Part shown: positions 1-7,816 of the stretch, piece after piece
Layout of the letters: every line of letters starts with the position of its first letter
Numbering within the stretch: position 1 is the stretch's first letter
DNA from: Nesterenkonia sphaerica
GTDB taxonomy: Bacteria > Actinomycetota > Actinomycetes > Actinomycetales > Micrococcaceae
DNA length: 64,000 nt
Assembly: GCF_005771565.1 (NCBI RefSeq)
Contig: NZ_VAWA01000005.1
Span: 1 to 64,000, forward strand
Direction: 5' to 3'
Position numbers and translations under genes: made by a program
Notes under the pieces: generated by a model
The model's database searches: none
Told to the model about the DNA's origin: nothing
The model's input: the letters and a program-made list of their open reading frames with translations, nothing else

Positions 1-4
1 GTTG

Positions 5-715
5 CTACACCCTCATCTGCGATGAGCCGGTAAAGGTAACAATGTCCAACTGACGGTCGATCACCGCGCTGATCATCTTCAACAATTCGGAATCTTCAGC
101 GGGCTTGGTCCAGGTGTACGGCATCACCGTTAAGACTTTGGCTCCCGCCGCCTCGATACGGTGGACCTGCTGGTGGTTAAGCATTCCGTGGAGCTGGAAG
201 GCGATCGTCTTGCCGCTGATATCCCTTTCCAGAAGCATATCCAGCATCGTGTCAGTGCGTTCGTCCTCAGCGGCCCCGTCATCGTCCAAACCCGCAGCGC
301 GAATCGCGCCGCGTGCTTTGGGTCCGCGCACCAGGATGCTTGCACGGCTCAGCGCCTCGTGGAGCTCCGGCCAGACCCCGTATGTCTCGGCCGCCTCCAC
401 CCATCGGCGCATGCCGTAAGCCGTGGTGATGATGGCGTAATCCGGGGGCGAGGAAATCACGGCGTTGGTGTCCTGCTGCAGGGTCACAGACTCCGTCAGT
501 GACGCGATGCGCAAAGCCGGGGCGTGGATCACCTCCGCCCCACGCCGCTGAAACGCGGCAATGAGCTCATCGCTGCGCCGATCAGAGGTCACCCCGATGC
601 GGAACCCAGAGAGCGTCTGCGGCAGCAAAGTCGCGGCGACAGCCGCTCGGGAGGGGACTTCTGGGGTCTGTCGAAGGTGCTGGGGAGGATCGTCAGAGGA
701 TGCTGGAGAGATCAC
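5..715 (-). CDS. hemD: Uroporphyrinogen-III synthase-like, truncated frame
   Basis: HemD closes hydroxymethylbilane to uroporphyrinogen III, the precursor used by CobA next door. The segment GFRIGVTSDRR followed by an AFxRRGAEV stretch is typical of actinobacterial HemD, as is the later IVTFTGSS. The frame then ends at TAG (7-5), where relatives normally continue for the second half of the fold and often a winged-helix tail. A one-base frameshift or real truncation cannot be separated because the window ends here. An ATG at 793 would overlap cobA by 56 bases. I prefer GTG at 715, just after the cobA stop (738) and preceded by GGAAGGACC. Family is fairly sure, intactness is not. Confidence 0.7.
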   Translation of the reverse strand: MISPASSDDPPQHLRQTPEVPSRAAVAATLLPQTLSGFRIGVTSDRRSDELIAAFQRRGAEVIHAPALRIASLTESVTLQQDTNAVISSPPDYAIITTAYGMRRWVEAAETYGVWPELHEALSRASILVRGPKARGAIRAAGLDDDGAAEDERTDTMLDMLLERDISGKTIAFQLHGMLNHQQVHRIEAAGAKVLTVMPYTWTKPAEDSELLKMISAVIDRQLDIVTFTGSSQMRV

Positions 716-737
716 CGTGGATGGAGGTCCTTCCGTG

Positions 738-1541
738 TCAGAAATCGGCTGCAGCGGGTGCTGCGGCTGAAGCCGCCTGAAGGACCCTGCCATAGACCGC
801 GGAGGCCTCTCCGGTCTCGGGGCCTTCAGCAGCTAGGGTGACGACTTCCCCGATCACCAGGACCGCGGGTGAACGCAGTCGCCGCGTGGCAGCGATTGTG
901 TGAACAGCATCCAGCTGAGTCACTGTGACACGTTGTTCAGGGCCATATCCGTTCTCCACCGTTCCTACCGCCGTGTGACGAGGCAGCCCATGCCTCATCA
1001 GACCCTCCACGGTGTGACCCAAGGTTCCGATCCCCATCAGGAGAACGATGGTCCCCCCTAAGGTGACCAGCCCCCTCAGCTCATCCTCGGTGAGGGGATC
1101 ATGGGCTGAGATCACGGTGAAGGCGCGGTTGATACCCCGCGCTGTCACAGGTATCCCCGCAGCGGCGGGCACCGAGACCGCCGATGTGACGCCTGGCACA
1201 ACTGTGACCGGGACACCGGCTTCTCGGCAGGCCGCCACCTCCTCACATCCGCGGCCGAAGACGAACGGGTCGCCCCCTTTGAGGCGCACCACATGTTTGC
1301 CCTCGCCGGCCCAACGCAGGATCATCTCATGGATGTTCGCCTGGGAGACCCGGTGGTGGCCAGGCCGTTTCCCCACGTCGAAGAGCTCTGCATGCGGTGC
1401 CCATGAGCGCAGTTCATCCGTCGGAGCCAACCGGTCGTAGAGCACCGTATCGGCGGTGGTCAGCACATCACGAGCCCGAACGGTCATCAGGTCCATGGCG
1501 CCGGGTCCCGCGCCGACCAAAGTCACCCGCCCAACACTCAT
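738..1541 (-). CDS. cobA: Uroporphyrinogen-III C-methyltransferase (SUMT)
   Basis: This enzyme uses two S-adenosylmethionine molecules to convert uroporphyrinogen III into precorrin-2, the branch point to siroheme. The 267-residue length is normal for a stand-alone SUMT. The N-terminus has VTLVGAGPGAMDLMTVRA, the classic SAM-methyltransferase P-loop-like motif. LKGGDPFVFGRG near residue 90 and VPGVTSAVSVPAAAGIP near 125 are SUMT signatures. There is no fused precorrin-2 dehydrogenase/chelatase domain, unlike CysG. Its ATG overlaps the nirB stop as ATGA (1538-1541), so it is translationally coupled to nitrite reductase, which needs siroheme. The hemD-like gene follows in the same direction. 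Confidence 0.95.
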   Translation of the reverse strand: MSVGRVTLVGAGPGAMDLMTVRARDVLTTADTVLYDRLAPTDELRSWAPHAELFDVGKRPGHHRVSQANIHEMILRWAGEGKHVVRLKGGDPFVFGRGCEEVAACREAGVPVTVVPGVTSAVSVPAAAGIPVTARGINRAFTVISAHDPLTEDELRGLVTLGGTIVLLMGIGTLGHTVEGLMRHGLPRHTAVGTVENGYGPEQRVTVTQLDAVHTIAATRRLRSPAVLVIGEVVTLAAEGPETGEASAVYGRVLQAASAAAPAAADF

Positions 1542-4207
1542 GCCCCTATCTCCTGCACTGCCACACCCGGGGTGAGCGAATCGCCGGCGGCGTAGTCCCG
1601 GAGCTCTTCGCGAACGGGAATTGTGGGTCCGATAAGCACAAGATCCGCCGAATCGCGCTCCTGCTCTGTCGCCGGACGGATCTGTCCGCGTTCGAGAACA
1701 TACTTCAGGTCGGTATCAGGTGACTCAGGGGCATTGACGAAGCTGCGGAACCGGCGCAGCTTCTCCGGGTCTCGCAGAGTGGCCGCCCACTCGTCCTCGT
1801 ACCGGTCCACATGATCGGCGATGCTTCGCTCCAGATCTGCCGCGACCCCAAGTGAATCGTGCACCACCACGTCCGCAACATGTTCGACGCCACCGGGAAG
1901 CTCTTCGATCCACCGGGCGGTGCGCTGTAGACGATCAGCTGTGCGGATGTAGTACATGATGTACCGGTCGATGTAGGCCACGAGTGTGTCGTCGTCGAGG
2001 TCCTTGGCCAGGAGCTGGCCATGTACCGGGGTCGCACCCCCGTTTCCACCGACGTACATGTTCCATCCGTCCGACGTGGCGATGATACCTACGTCTTTGG
2101 CGCGAGCTTCGGCGCATTCCCTGGCGCATCCGGAGACGCCAAACTTCATCTTGTGTGGGGAACGTAGACCCTTATAGCGGTTCTCGAGGAAGATGCCCAT
2201 GGCCACTGAATCCTGGACCCCGTACCGGCACCAGGTGCTGCCCACACAGGACTTTACGTTCCGCAAAGCCTTGCCGTATGCCTGTCCCGACTCGAATCCG
2301 GCATCGACAAGGCGCGCCCAGATGCTGGGCAGCTGCTCAATTCGAGCACCGAAGAGGTCGATCCGCTGAGCGGCTGAAATCTTCGTGTAGAGGCCGAAAT
2401 CAGTGGCGACTTCTGCGATGACTGCCAGTTTTGCAGGTGTGATTTCCCCCGCGGGAATACGGGGCATGACTGAATAGGTGCCGTTTTTCTGCAGATTCGC
2501 CAGCGCGCGGTCGTTGGTGTCCTGCAGGCCGCCCCTGCCCGTGCCCAAGATATATTCGTCATGCATCGCAGCGAGCATCGAGGCTACGGCAGGTTTGCAC
2601 ACGTCGCAGCCCAGATTCACCGCGGAGTCTGCCGGGGCACCAAAGTGGTCCACGATTTCGGTGAACGAACGCAGCTGCGCTGCGCGGACGCGGTCGAAAA
2701 GTTCCGAGCGGGACTGCGGGAAGTGTTCGCACATTGCCCGAGAAACTTCCACCCCCTGGGAGAGCATCTCCTTCTCCATGACTTTCTTGGCCAGCGGAAT
2801 GCAGGAGCCGCACTGAGTGCCCACCGCAGTGCAGGCCTTGAGAGATCCCATATCAGTGCAGGAGGCTTCGCCGCCCTGCCCTGATACCGCTTCACGAACG
2901 GCGCCGGCCGAGACGTCCTTGCAGGAGCAGATCTGCGCCTCATGCGGCAGCTCAAGGTCTACCTCGCCGCCGCCGGAGGACGAGAGGAATGCACTCGGCT
3001 CAGCCGGAAGTTCACGCCCCAGCAGGGGGCGCAGTGATGTATACGGCCCGGCATCACCAACGAACACTCCACCCAGCAGGATTCGGGCATCATCGGTGAC
3101 AACCAGTTTCTGATACAGCCCCTGAGCGGGGTCGGCGTAGACGACCTCCAGCGCGCCGGGGGTCTCCCCGAAGGTGTCACCGAAGCTCGCGACGTCCATC
3201 CCGGCCAGCTTGAGCTTGGCGGCGGTGTCGAATCCCTCGAAGCTGGCCTGACCACCGCATAATCGGTCCGCCACCACTTCCGCCATGGCATTGGCTGGGG
3301 CTACAAGGCCCATGCAGGTGTCTTCGAAACTGGCCACCTCCCCGATCGCCCACACATGGGGCGCGGAGGTCAGGCAGGTCTCATCAATGACGACGCCACC
3401 GCTGGCACCTACTCGAAGGCCAGCCGCGCGGGCGAGCTCATCACGGGCGGTGATGCCCACGGCGGCCACCACCAGGTCACAGGGGAGGCTGTCACTGTGC
3501 TGAAATTCAAGGGTGTACCCATAACGCCCGGCGGCGTTGCTGCGCAGAGCCACAGGGCGCTCTCCTAGCTGCAGATGGTACCCCTGGCCAGCCAGCAGGC
3601 GATTCAGCGCCCGACCGCCGCCCTCATCCAACTGCGCGTTCATGAGATGTCCACGTGAGTGCACAATGCTGACGTCTGCGCCACGTCCAGCCAGTCCGCC
3701 GGCAGCCTCCAAGCCGAGGAGCCCGCCGCCGATGACAGCGCAGTGCGGAACCCGGCCCAGTTGGTGTTTCAGCTTCTCCACGCGGCGGACCAGCCAGTCC
3801 ACATCCTCGATAGTGCGATACACCGCGATGTCCTGATTGCCAGGGATGGGCGGCCGGGGCGCGGAGGAGCCGGTGGCGAGGACAGCGTCGTCGTACTCCA
3901 CCGCGGTACCGTCGGCCAGCGTGACTGTTTTTGTCCCCGGATCCAACTCCACCACAGCCTGACCGGTGTGCAGCCTCACCCGAGGGTCATCCCATAAGGC
4001 GACGGTACCCAGCAGAAGGGTGTTCTCCGGTTCCTCGAACCGCGTCGACAGTGCCACACGGTCGTAGGGCGGTGAACTCTCTTCGCAGTACACGCTGATG
4101 CGCAATGCGGGATTATCCCGGGCCAGTAGGGCTTCGGTGAGGCGGTGAGCGGCGGGCCCGCCGCCGACCACCACTACATGGTGGGTGAAGGCTGGGGCAC
4201 CAGACAT
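1538..4207 (-). CDS. nirB: Assimilatory nitrite reductase [NAD(P)H], large subunit
   Basis: NirB reduces nitrite to ammonium with NAD(P)H through FAD, a [2Fe-2S] centre and siroheme/[4Fe-4S]. Domains in order: FAD/NAD(P)H disulfide-reductase fold (VVVVGGGPAAHRL near residue 10, second nucleotide motif AVIGGGLLGLEAA near 150), BFD-like [2Fe-2S] domain (CSCKDVS, then CTAVGTQCGSC), a second cysteine pair in GCDVCKP, and the sulfite/nitrite reductase half (CVGSTWCRYG and GVSGCARECAE, the four cluster/siroheme cysteines). I chose ATG 4207 because it is preceded by GAGAGG and starts just before the Rossmann motif; an in-frame ATG at 4345 would add 46 residues of no recognisable character. 889 residues is a normal length. 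It is divergent from nirD. Confidence 0.96.
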   Translation of the reverse strand: MSGAPAFTHHVVVVGGGPAAHRLTEALLARDNPALRISVYCEESSPPYDRVALSTRFEEPENTLLLGTVALWDDPRVRLHTGQAVVELDPGTKTVTLADGTAVEYDDAVLATGSSAPRPPIPGNQDIAVYRTIEDVDWLVRRVEKLKHQLGRVPHCAVIGGGLLGLEAAGGLAGRGADVSIVHSRGHLMNAQLDEGGGRALNRLLAGQGYHLQLGERPVALRSNAAGRYGYTLEFQHSDSLPCDLVVAAVGITARDELARAAGLRVGASGGVVIDETCLTSAPHVWAIGEVASFEDTCMGLVAPANAMAEVVADRLCGGQASFEGFDTAAKLKLAGMDVASFGDTFGETPGALEVVYADPAQGLYQKLVVTDDARILLGGVFVGDAGPYTSLRPLLGRELPAEPSAFLSSSGGGEVDLELPHEAQICSCKDVSAGAVREAVSGQGGEASCTDMGSLKACTAVGTQCGSCIPLAKKVMEKEMLSQGVEVSRAMCEHFPQSRSELFDRVRAAQLRSFTEIVDHFGAPADSAVNLGCDVCKPAVASMLAAMHDEYILGTGRGGLQDTNDRALANLQKNGTYSVMPRIPAGEITPAKLAVIAEVATDFGLYTKISAAQRIDLFGARIEQLPSIWARLVDAGFESGQAYGKALRNVKSCVGSTWCRYGVQDSVAMGIFLENRYKGLRSPHKMKFGVSGCARECAEARAKDVGIIATSDGWNMYVGGNGGATPVHGQLLAKDLDDDTLVAYIDRYIMYYIRTADRLQRTARWIEELPGGVEHVADVVVHDSLGVAADLERSIADHVDRYEDEWAATLRDPEKLRRFRSFVNAPESPDTDLKYVLERGQIRPATEQERDSADLVLIGPTIPVREELRDYAAGDSLTPGVAVQEIGA

Positions 4208-4436
4208 TGGACGACCTCTCTCGAGATGGCTTACCGAGCGTGGACTCACAGTACGTAGCGTGCGTTTCAGCCCAGTGTCCGGAATGTGATGCCTATGTGA
4301 CGGCGTCCTCACATGGGTGTTCACACAGGGTGAGCAACGCTTCATGCGGACGTTACACCGCAGTGTTCCTCCAGTAATTCGAGGCTCCTAAGGTGGATTC
4401 GCGACAAGGACCCCCGCCCGAATTGAAGGAGACCTC
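4208..4436. promoter_or_regulatory. nirB/nirD divergent control region with GlnR-like site
   Basis: This 229-base gap holds the start signals of both nitrite reductase subunits. GTTTC (4264-4268), six bases and GTGTC (4275-4279) resemble the inverted form of the actinobacterial GlnR box (GTnAC, six bases, GaAAC) with one mismatch. A GTTAC at 4353 begins a weaker match. A glnR-like gene lies at 33.2-33.9 kb. nirD has a clear GAAGGAG ribosome-binding site just before its ATG. The operator assignment is an inference from consensus memory only. Confidence 0.35.
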
Positions 4437-4811
4437 ATGGCGACTGCAGTTGTGGAACGGTTGAGCGGCACGACGTTCGAGGACGGTCACCGCCCGTGGC
4501 TGACCGTCTGCTCACTGGATGAGCTCGAGCCGCTCTGGGGTGAGGCCGCCCTGCTGCGCGGAACGCAGATTGCACTGGTGCGGCTTCCCGATGATCGCGT
4601 GTTCGCTGTGGACCACTGGGACCCACGCGCCCAGGCCAATGTGATGGCCCGGGGGATCGTCGGCTCGGCAAAGGGCCGAGCCACCCTGGCGTCGCCCATC
4701 TATAAGCAGGTCTATGACCTGGAGTCCGGCGAATGTTTGTCGGAGACCGGAGCTGCACTCAACGTCTACCCGGTGAGGGTGGTCGGCGGAGCGGTGCAGG
4801 TGTCTCACTGA
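4437..4811 (+). CDS. nirD: Nitrite reductase [NAD(P)H], small subunit
   Basis: NirD is the small Rieske-fold subunit that pairs with NirB. The 124-residue protein has the expected size and pattern: WLTVCSLDELEPLWG at residues 20-35, LVRLPDDRVFAVDHWDP around 55-70, and a late ASPIYKQVYDLESGECL segment. The classical Rieske CxH/CxxH cluster ligands are absent, as is usual in NirD, so it is probably structural rather than redox-active. The start is an ATG with GAAGGAG eight bases upstream. In many relatives nirD lies directly downstream of nirB; here it is divergent and leads a pair with cbiX, whose ATG follows its stop by one base. Confidence 0.93.
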   Translation: MATAVVERLSGTTFEDGHRPWLTVCSLDELEPLWGEAALLRGTQIALVRLPDDRVFAVDHWDPRAQANVMARGIVGSAKGRATLASPIYKQVYDLESGECLSETGAALNVYPVRVVGGAVQVSH

Positions 4812-4812
4812 T

Positions 4813-5574
4813 ATGCCCGTCACCGCCGGTCTGAACACCGCAGCTTTGGCGGCGATCTCCCACGGCACGAACTCCCCCGCAGGCCAAATTGCGGTTCAGG
4901 GCCTCTTCACGCAGCTCGTTCTCAGGACTGCGGGACTGGGGAACCTCACCGACATTCGGCTCGGCCACGTCGACGTCGAACAGCCCGATACCGCGGCCAC
5001 CCTGACCAGCCTCTCCGGAGATGGCCCAGCGGTCCTGGTTCCCCTGCTGCTCTCGGCAGGTTTTCACGCCAAGGTAGACCTTCAGGAGGCGGCGGACGCG
5101 AGCGCACGGTCCGTAGTCGTCGCCGGAGCACTCGGACCTGATGCGCGGCTGGTAGATGCCCTGGAACAGCGGCTCCATGAGTCAGATGCCGACCCGTTCT
5201 CGGACATCATTATTCTCGCAGCGGCTGGTTCTTCCGACAGTGGTGCCGTCCGCGACGTCAACACCACTGCAGCAATGCTCGCTGATCGCCTGCGCTGCCC
5301 CGTCCAGCCAGGCTTCCTGTCCTTCGCCGGGCCCACGGTGGGCCAGGCTGTCTCAGCAGCCCGCCGCGCTCATCCGCACCGCCGTGTGGTGCTTGCCAGT
5401 TATCTGCTGGCCCCCGGATACTTCCGGCGCCTGCTCTCTCAGCAGGGAGCAGACCTCGTGACCGCACCGCTGCTGCAGGTGACCGACGACGGCGCCGATA
5501 TTCCGCCGGGGCTGCCGGAAATCATCCTCGACCGATTCCAGCAGGGGGCTGCGAGACTCTCGCCGGCCAGCTGA
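4813..5574 (+). CDS. Sirohydrochlorin chelatase (CbiX/SirB type)
   Basis: The protein probably inserts ferrous iron into sirohydrochlorin as the last siroheme step, supplying NirB. It is about 253 residues with two tandem CbiX-like halves. The first has the catalytic-histidine context AAISHGTNSPAG near residue 15 and PLLLSAGFHAKVDL near 80. The second has IILAAAGSSDSGA near 140 and VVLASYLLAPGYF near 200, where the histidines are lost. That asymmetry is common in the long actinobacterial form. It sits one base behind nirD and was probably co-transcribed with it. Cobalt chelation is an alternative, but no cobalamin genes are visible here. Confidence 0.85.
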   Translation: MPVTAGLNTAALAAISHGTNSPAGQIAVQGLFTQLVLRTAGLGNLTDIRLGHVDVEQPDTAATLTSLSGDGPAVLVPLLLSAGFHAKVDLQEAADASARSVVVAGALGPDARLVDALEQRLHESDADPFSDIIILAAAGSSDSGAVRDVNTTAAMLADRLRCPVQPGFLSFAGPTVGQAVSAARRAHPHRRVVLASYLLAPGYFRRLLSQQGADLVTAPLLQVTDDGADIPPGLPEIILDRFQQGAARLSPAS

Positions 5575-5599
5575 GGCATACGGGTAGGATATTCCCACC

Positions 5600-5848
5600 A
5601 TGACTGACAAACCGTTCGACCCCTGGGCCTCCGGGACGCCTGCATACCGTGCCGCGCTGGTCACCGGGATGGTCTGCAGCTTCGTGGGCGTGGTGATCCT
5701 CGTCGTCGCTGCGATGAACGATTCGAGCGCTTTCCGCACCATCGGCATTGTTCTCATCTGCCTGGGTCTGGTCAGTCATGTGACCGGCATAGGCCTCCGC
5801 AAGCGCCAGGCCCTTCACATCATCCGCGAGAGAAAGAGCCAGGGATGA
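5600..5848 (+). CDS. Small two-helix membrane protein, unknown function
   Basis: I do not recognise this 82-residue protein. It has a short polar N-terminus, two hydrophobic segments (about residues 18-40 and 46-64) and a basic tail ending in a KRQ/RERK-rich stretch, so it is likely an inner-membrane hairpin with both ends cytoplasmic. It starts at ATG 5600. A TAGGAT hexamer at 5585-5590, nine bases upstream, could be a -10 box giving a very short leader. Its stop overlaps the next start as ATGA (5845-5848), which ties it to the dehydratase pair downstream. In related genomes this position is often occupied by rpmG, but this is not a ribosomal protein. Confidence 0.7.
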   Translation: MTDKPFDPWASGTPAYRAALVTGMVCSFVGVVILVVAAMNDSSAFRTIGIVLICLGLVSHVTGIGLRKRQALHIIRERKSQG

Positions 5849-6294
5849 GTATCAATACTGCGCGGGAGGGCCATACCTATCCCGCGGTCACCTACCAGGT
5901 GGGCCGGGAAGCGGTGCGTGAATTCGCCCGCGCCGTCAAGGCAGAGCACCCCGCCCACTTCGAATCCGAGGCCGCCGCTGATCTGGGTTACCCGGACGTG
6001 GTGGCACCCCCGACCTTCGCGGTGGTCGTCTCGCAGCGGGCCGAAGCGGCGATCATCGCTGATCCGGAGGTCGGCATCGACTTCTCCCGAGTAGTCCACG
6101 CCGACGAGCGATTCGTCCACCATCGTCCCATCACCGCAGGGGAGACCCTGAGCGCGGCCACCACTCTCCAGCGGATCCGAACCATGGGTGCAGGTGCCAT
6201 GGTGACCACAGTCACCGAAATCACTCACGACGACGCCCCGCGTGCCACGGTGACCTCGACGCTGCTGGTCCGCACTGAGGAGGAAGCCGCATGA
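5845..6294 (+). CDS. HadA-like MaoC-fold dehydratase subunit
   Basis: This 149-residue protein resembles the FAS1-type dehydratase N-domain / HadA-UPF0336 family, which pairs with HadB-like subunits to form a hotdog-fold (R)-hydroxyacyl dehydratase. Typical features are YQVGREAVREFARAV near residue 17, DVVAPPTFAVVVSQRA near 50 and VHADERFVHHRPITAGETL near 85. The hydratase-2 catalytic motif is absent here and present in the neighbour, as expected for the partner subunit. ATGA overlaps on both sides make a tightly coupled trio with the membrane protein and the HadB-like gene. In mycobacteria such proteins act in FAS-II; the role in a Micrococcaceae-like cell is unsettled. Confidence 0.85.
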   Translation: MSINTAREGHTYPAVTYQVGREAVREFARAVKAEHPAHFESEAAADLGYPDVVAPPTFAVVVSQRAEAAIIADPEVGIDFSRVVHADERFVHHRPITAGETLSAATTLQRIRTMGAGAMVTTVTEITHDDAPRATVTSTLLVRTEEEAA

Positions 6295-6746
6295 CGCCGT
6301 CACTGACGGACCTGGAGAAGGGCCAGAGCATCGGACGGCGCACCGTGGAGCTCTCCCGCGCGGACCTCATCCGCTACGCAGCTGCCTCAGGAGACCACAA
6401 CCCCATTCACTGGAATGACCGGTTCGCCGCTGAGGTGGGCCTCGACGGCGTGATCGCCCACGGGATGCTCACCATGGCTGTGGCGGTGGAACTGGTCATC
6501 GCCTGGGCCGGCGACCCCACCAAGGTGGTGGACTATCAGACCCGGTTCACCCAGCCGGTGCCCGTCCCCGAGCCCGAGCACGGCTCCCCGGAGACTCCCA
6601 CGGCCGCTCTGGAGGTCTCCGGGAAAGTCGGCCGGGTCGACGCCGAGTCCCAGACCGCGCGGATTGATCTGAGCGTGGAACTGGCCTCCGGTGACGCACG
6701 GAGCAAGGTCCTTACCAAAGCCCAGGCCGTCGTCGTTCTAAACTGA
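6291..6746 (+). CDS. HadB-like MaoC-family dehydratase
   Basis: This 151-residue hotdog-fold subunit carries the hydratase-2 motif: YAAASGDHNPIHWND near residue 24, whose Asp and His are the catalytic pair, and GVIAHGMLTMA near 50. It should be the catalytic half of the heterodimer with the gene it overlaps by four bases. The expected activity is dehydration of 3-hydroxyacyl thioesters. In many actinobacteria murB follows immediately; here about 5.8 kb carrying two ABC transporters separates them. Family is certain, substrate is not. Confidence 0.88.
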   Translation: MTPSLTDLEKGQSIGRRTVELSRADLIRYAAASGDHNPIHWNDRFAAEVGLDGVIAHGMLTMAVAVELVIAWAGDPTKVVDYQTRFTQPVPVPEPEHGSPETPTAALEVSGKVGRVDAESQTARIDLSVELASGDARSKVLTKAQAVVVLN

Positions 6747-6756
6747 ACGCACTGAT

Positions 6757-6783
6757 ACTTTTCACGCAGTCACTTTTCACGCA
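6757..6783. repeat. Tandem 12-base repeat upstream of ABC transporter
   Basis: The sequence ACTTTTCACGCA occurs twice (6757-6768 and 6772-6783), start to start 15 bases apart, just after the HadB-like gene and about 70 bases before the binding-protein ATG. Two identical direct copies at this spacing could be a regulator site or the residue of a small duplication. No function is demonstrated. Confidence 0.6.
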
Positions 6784-6854
6784 CCACCCAGCCCAGCTGG
6801 CAACCGCTCGCATTCGCAAAGGCGCGCTGCGCTCACGTTCAAGGGAGAGACCAC

Positions 6855-7793
6855 ATGCCCAGCATGAATCAACTGACTGAAAAGCCATGGCTGAAGCCGT
6901 TGGCGCTGGCTTCCGCAGCGGCGCTGGTGCTCACGGCATGCGGCGACGACAACGGCGACGACGAGGACTCCGCCGAAGCTGAGGCTGAAGTCGAGACTCA
7001 GGTGGAGATCGACGCTGAGGTCGACACCCTGGAGGAAGGCGTCCTGCAGGTCTGCTCCGACGTACCGTACCCGCCCTTCGAGTACTACGACGCTGACGGC
7101 AATGTGGTCGGATTCGACATCGACATCGCCACCGCCATTTCCGACGCGCTGGGTCTCGAGCTGGAAATCATCGAATCTTCCTGGGACGGGATCGAATCCG
7201 GGGTGGCGCTCAATGCCCAGGACTGCGACCTCGCCATCTCCGGGATGACGATCACCGAAGAGCGCGCCGGCAACATGCTCTTCAGCGAGCCCTACCTTGA
7301 TGACAACCTCGGGCTGCTGGCCACCGCAGACTCCGGCATCACCTCCACGGACGATTTGGACGACGTCCCGGTGGGCGTCCAGGCGGCCACCACCGGTCAC
7401 GACTACGCCCAAGACGAGCTCGGTTTGGACGACGTCACGCAGTACGAGGACTCCGGGCTGATGCTGCAGGGTCTGGAAGCCGGTCAGGTGGAGGCGATCG
7501 TCGGCAACATCTCCATCATCGGCTACCAGGCCGGCGACGATGAGCGGTTCGAGTTCGTCGAGGAGATCGACACCGGCGAGCAGCTCGGAATCGCCGCACA
7601 GCTGGATAACCAGGAACTCATCGACGCGGTGGACCAGGTCCTTGCAGAATTGGAGGAATCCGGTGCGCTGCAGGAGATTGAGCAGGCGTGGTTCCACTCC
7701 GAGACACCTGAAGAGGGAGACGAGGACGGCGGCGACGATGAAGAGGCTGAGGACGCCGAAGAGACCGACGACGCCGACGACGACGGGTACTGA
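6855..7793 (+). CDS. Polar amino-acid ABC transporter binding lipoprotein, acidic tails
   Basis: This is a family-3 extracellular solute-binding protein. A lipoprotein signal ends at the lipobox VLTACG near residue 32. The binding domain starts with LQVCSDVPYPPFEYYDADG near 60, followed by VGFDIDIATAI and DLAISGMTITEERAG, all typical of glutamine/histidine/cystine-type receptors. The mature N-terminus (about residues 34-57) and the last 30 residues are almost entirely Asp/Glu with Ala and Gly. Such low-complexity acidic arms are unusual for the family and fit a protein exposed to salt. It leads a three-gene operon with permease and ATPase. The exact ligand cannot be read from the sequence. 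Confidence 0.92.
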   Translation: MPSMNQLTEKPWLKPLALASAAALVLTACGDDNGDDEDSAEAEAEVETQVEIDAEVDTLEEGVLQVCSDVPYPPFEYYDADGNVVGFDIDIATAISDALGLELEIIESSWDGIESGVALNAQDCDLAISGMTITEERAGNMLFSEPYLDDNLGLLATADSGITSTDDLDDVPVGVQAATTGHDYAQDELGLDDVTQYEDSGLMLQGLEAGQVEAIVGNISIIGYQAGDDERFEFVEEIDTGEQLGIAAQLDNQELIDAVDQVLAELEESGALQEIEQAWFHSETPEEGDEDGGDDEEAEDAEETDDADDDGY

Positions 7794-7816
7794 GGGGCCC
7801 GCAGGCACAGCTGACC

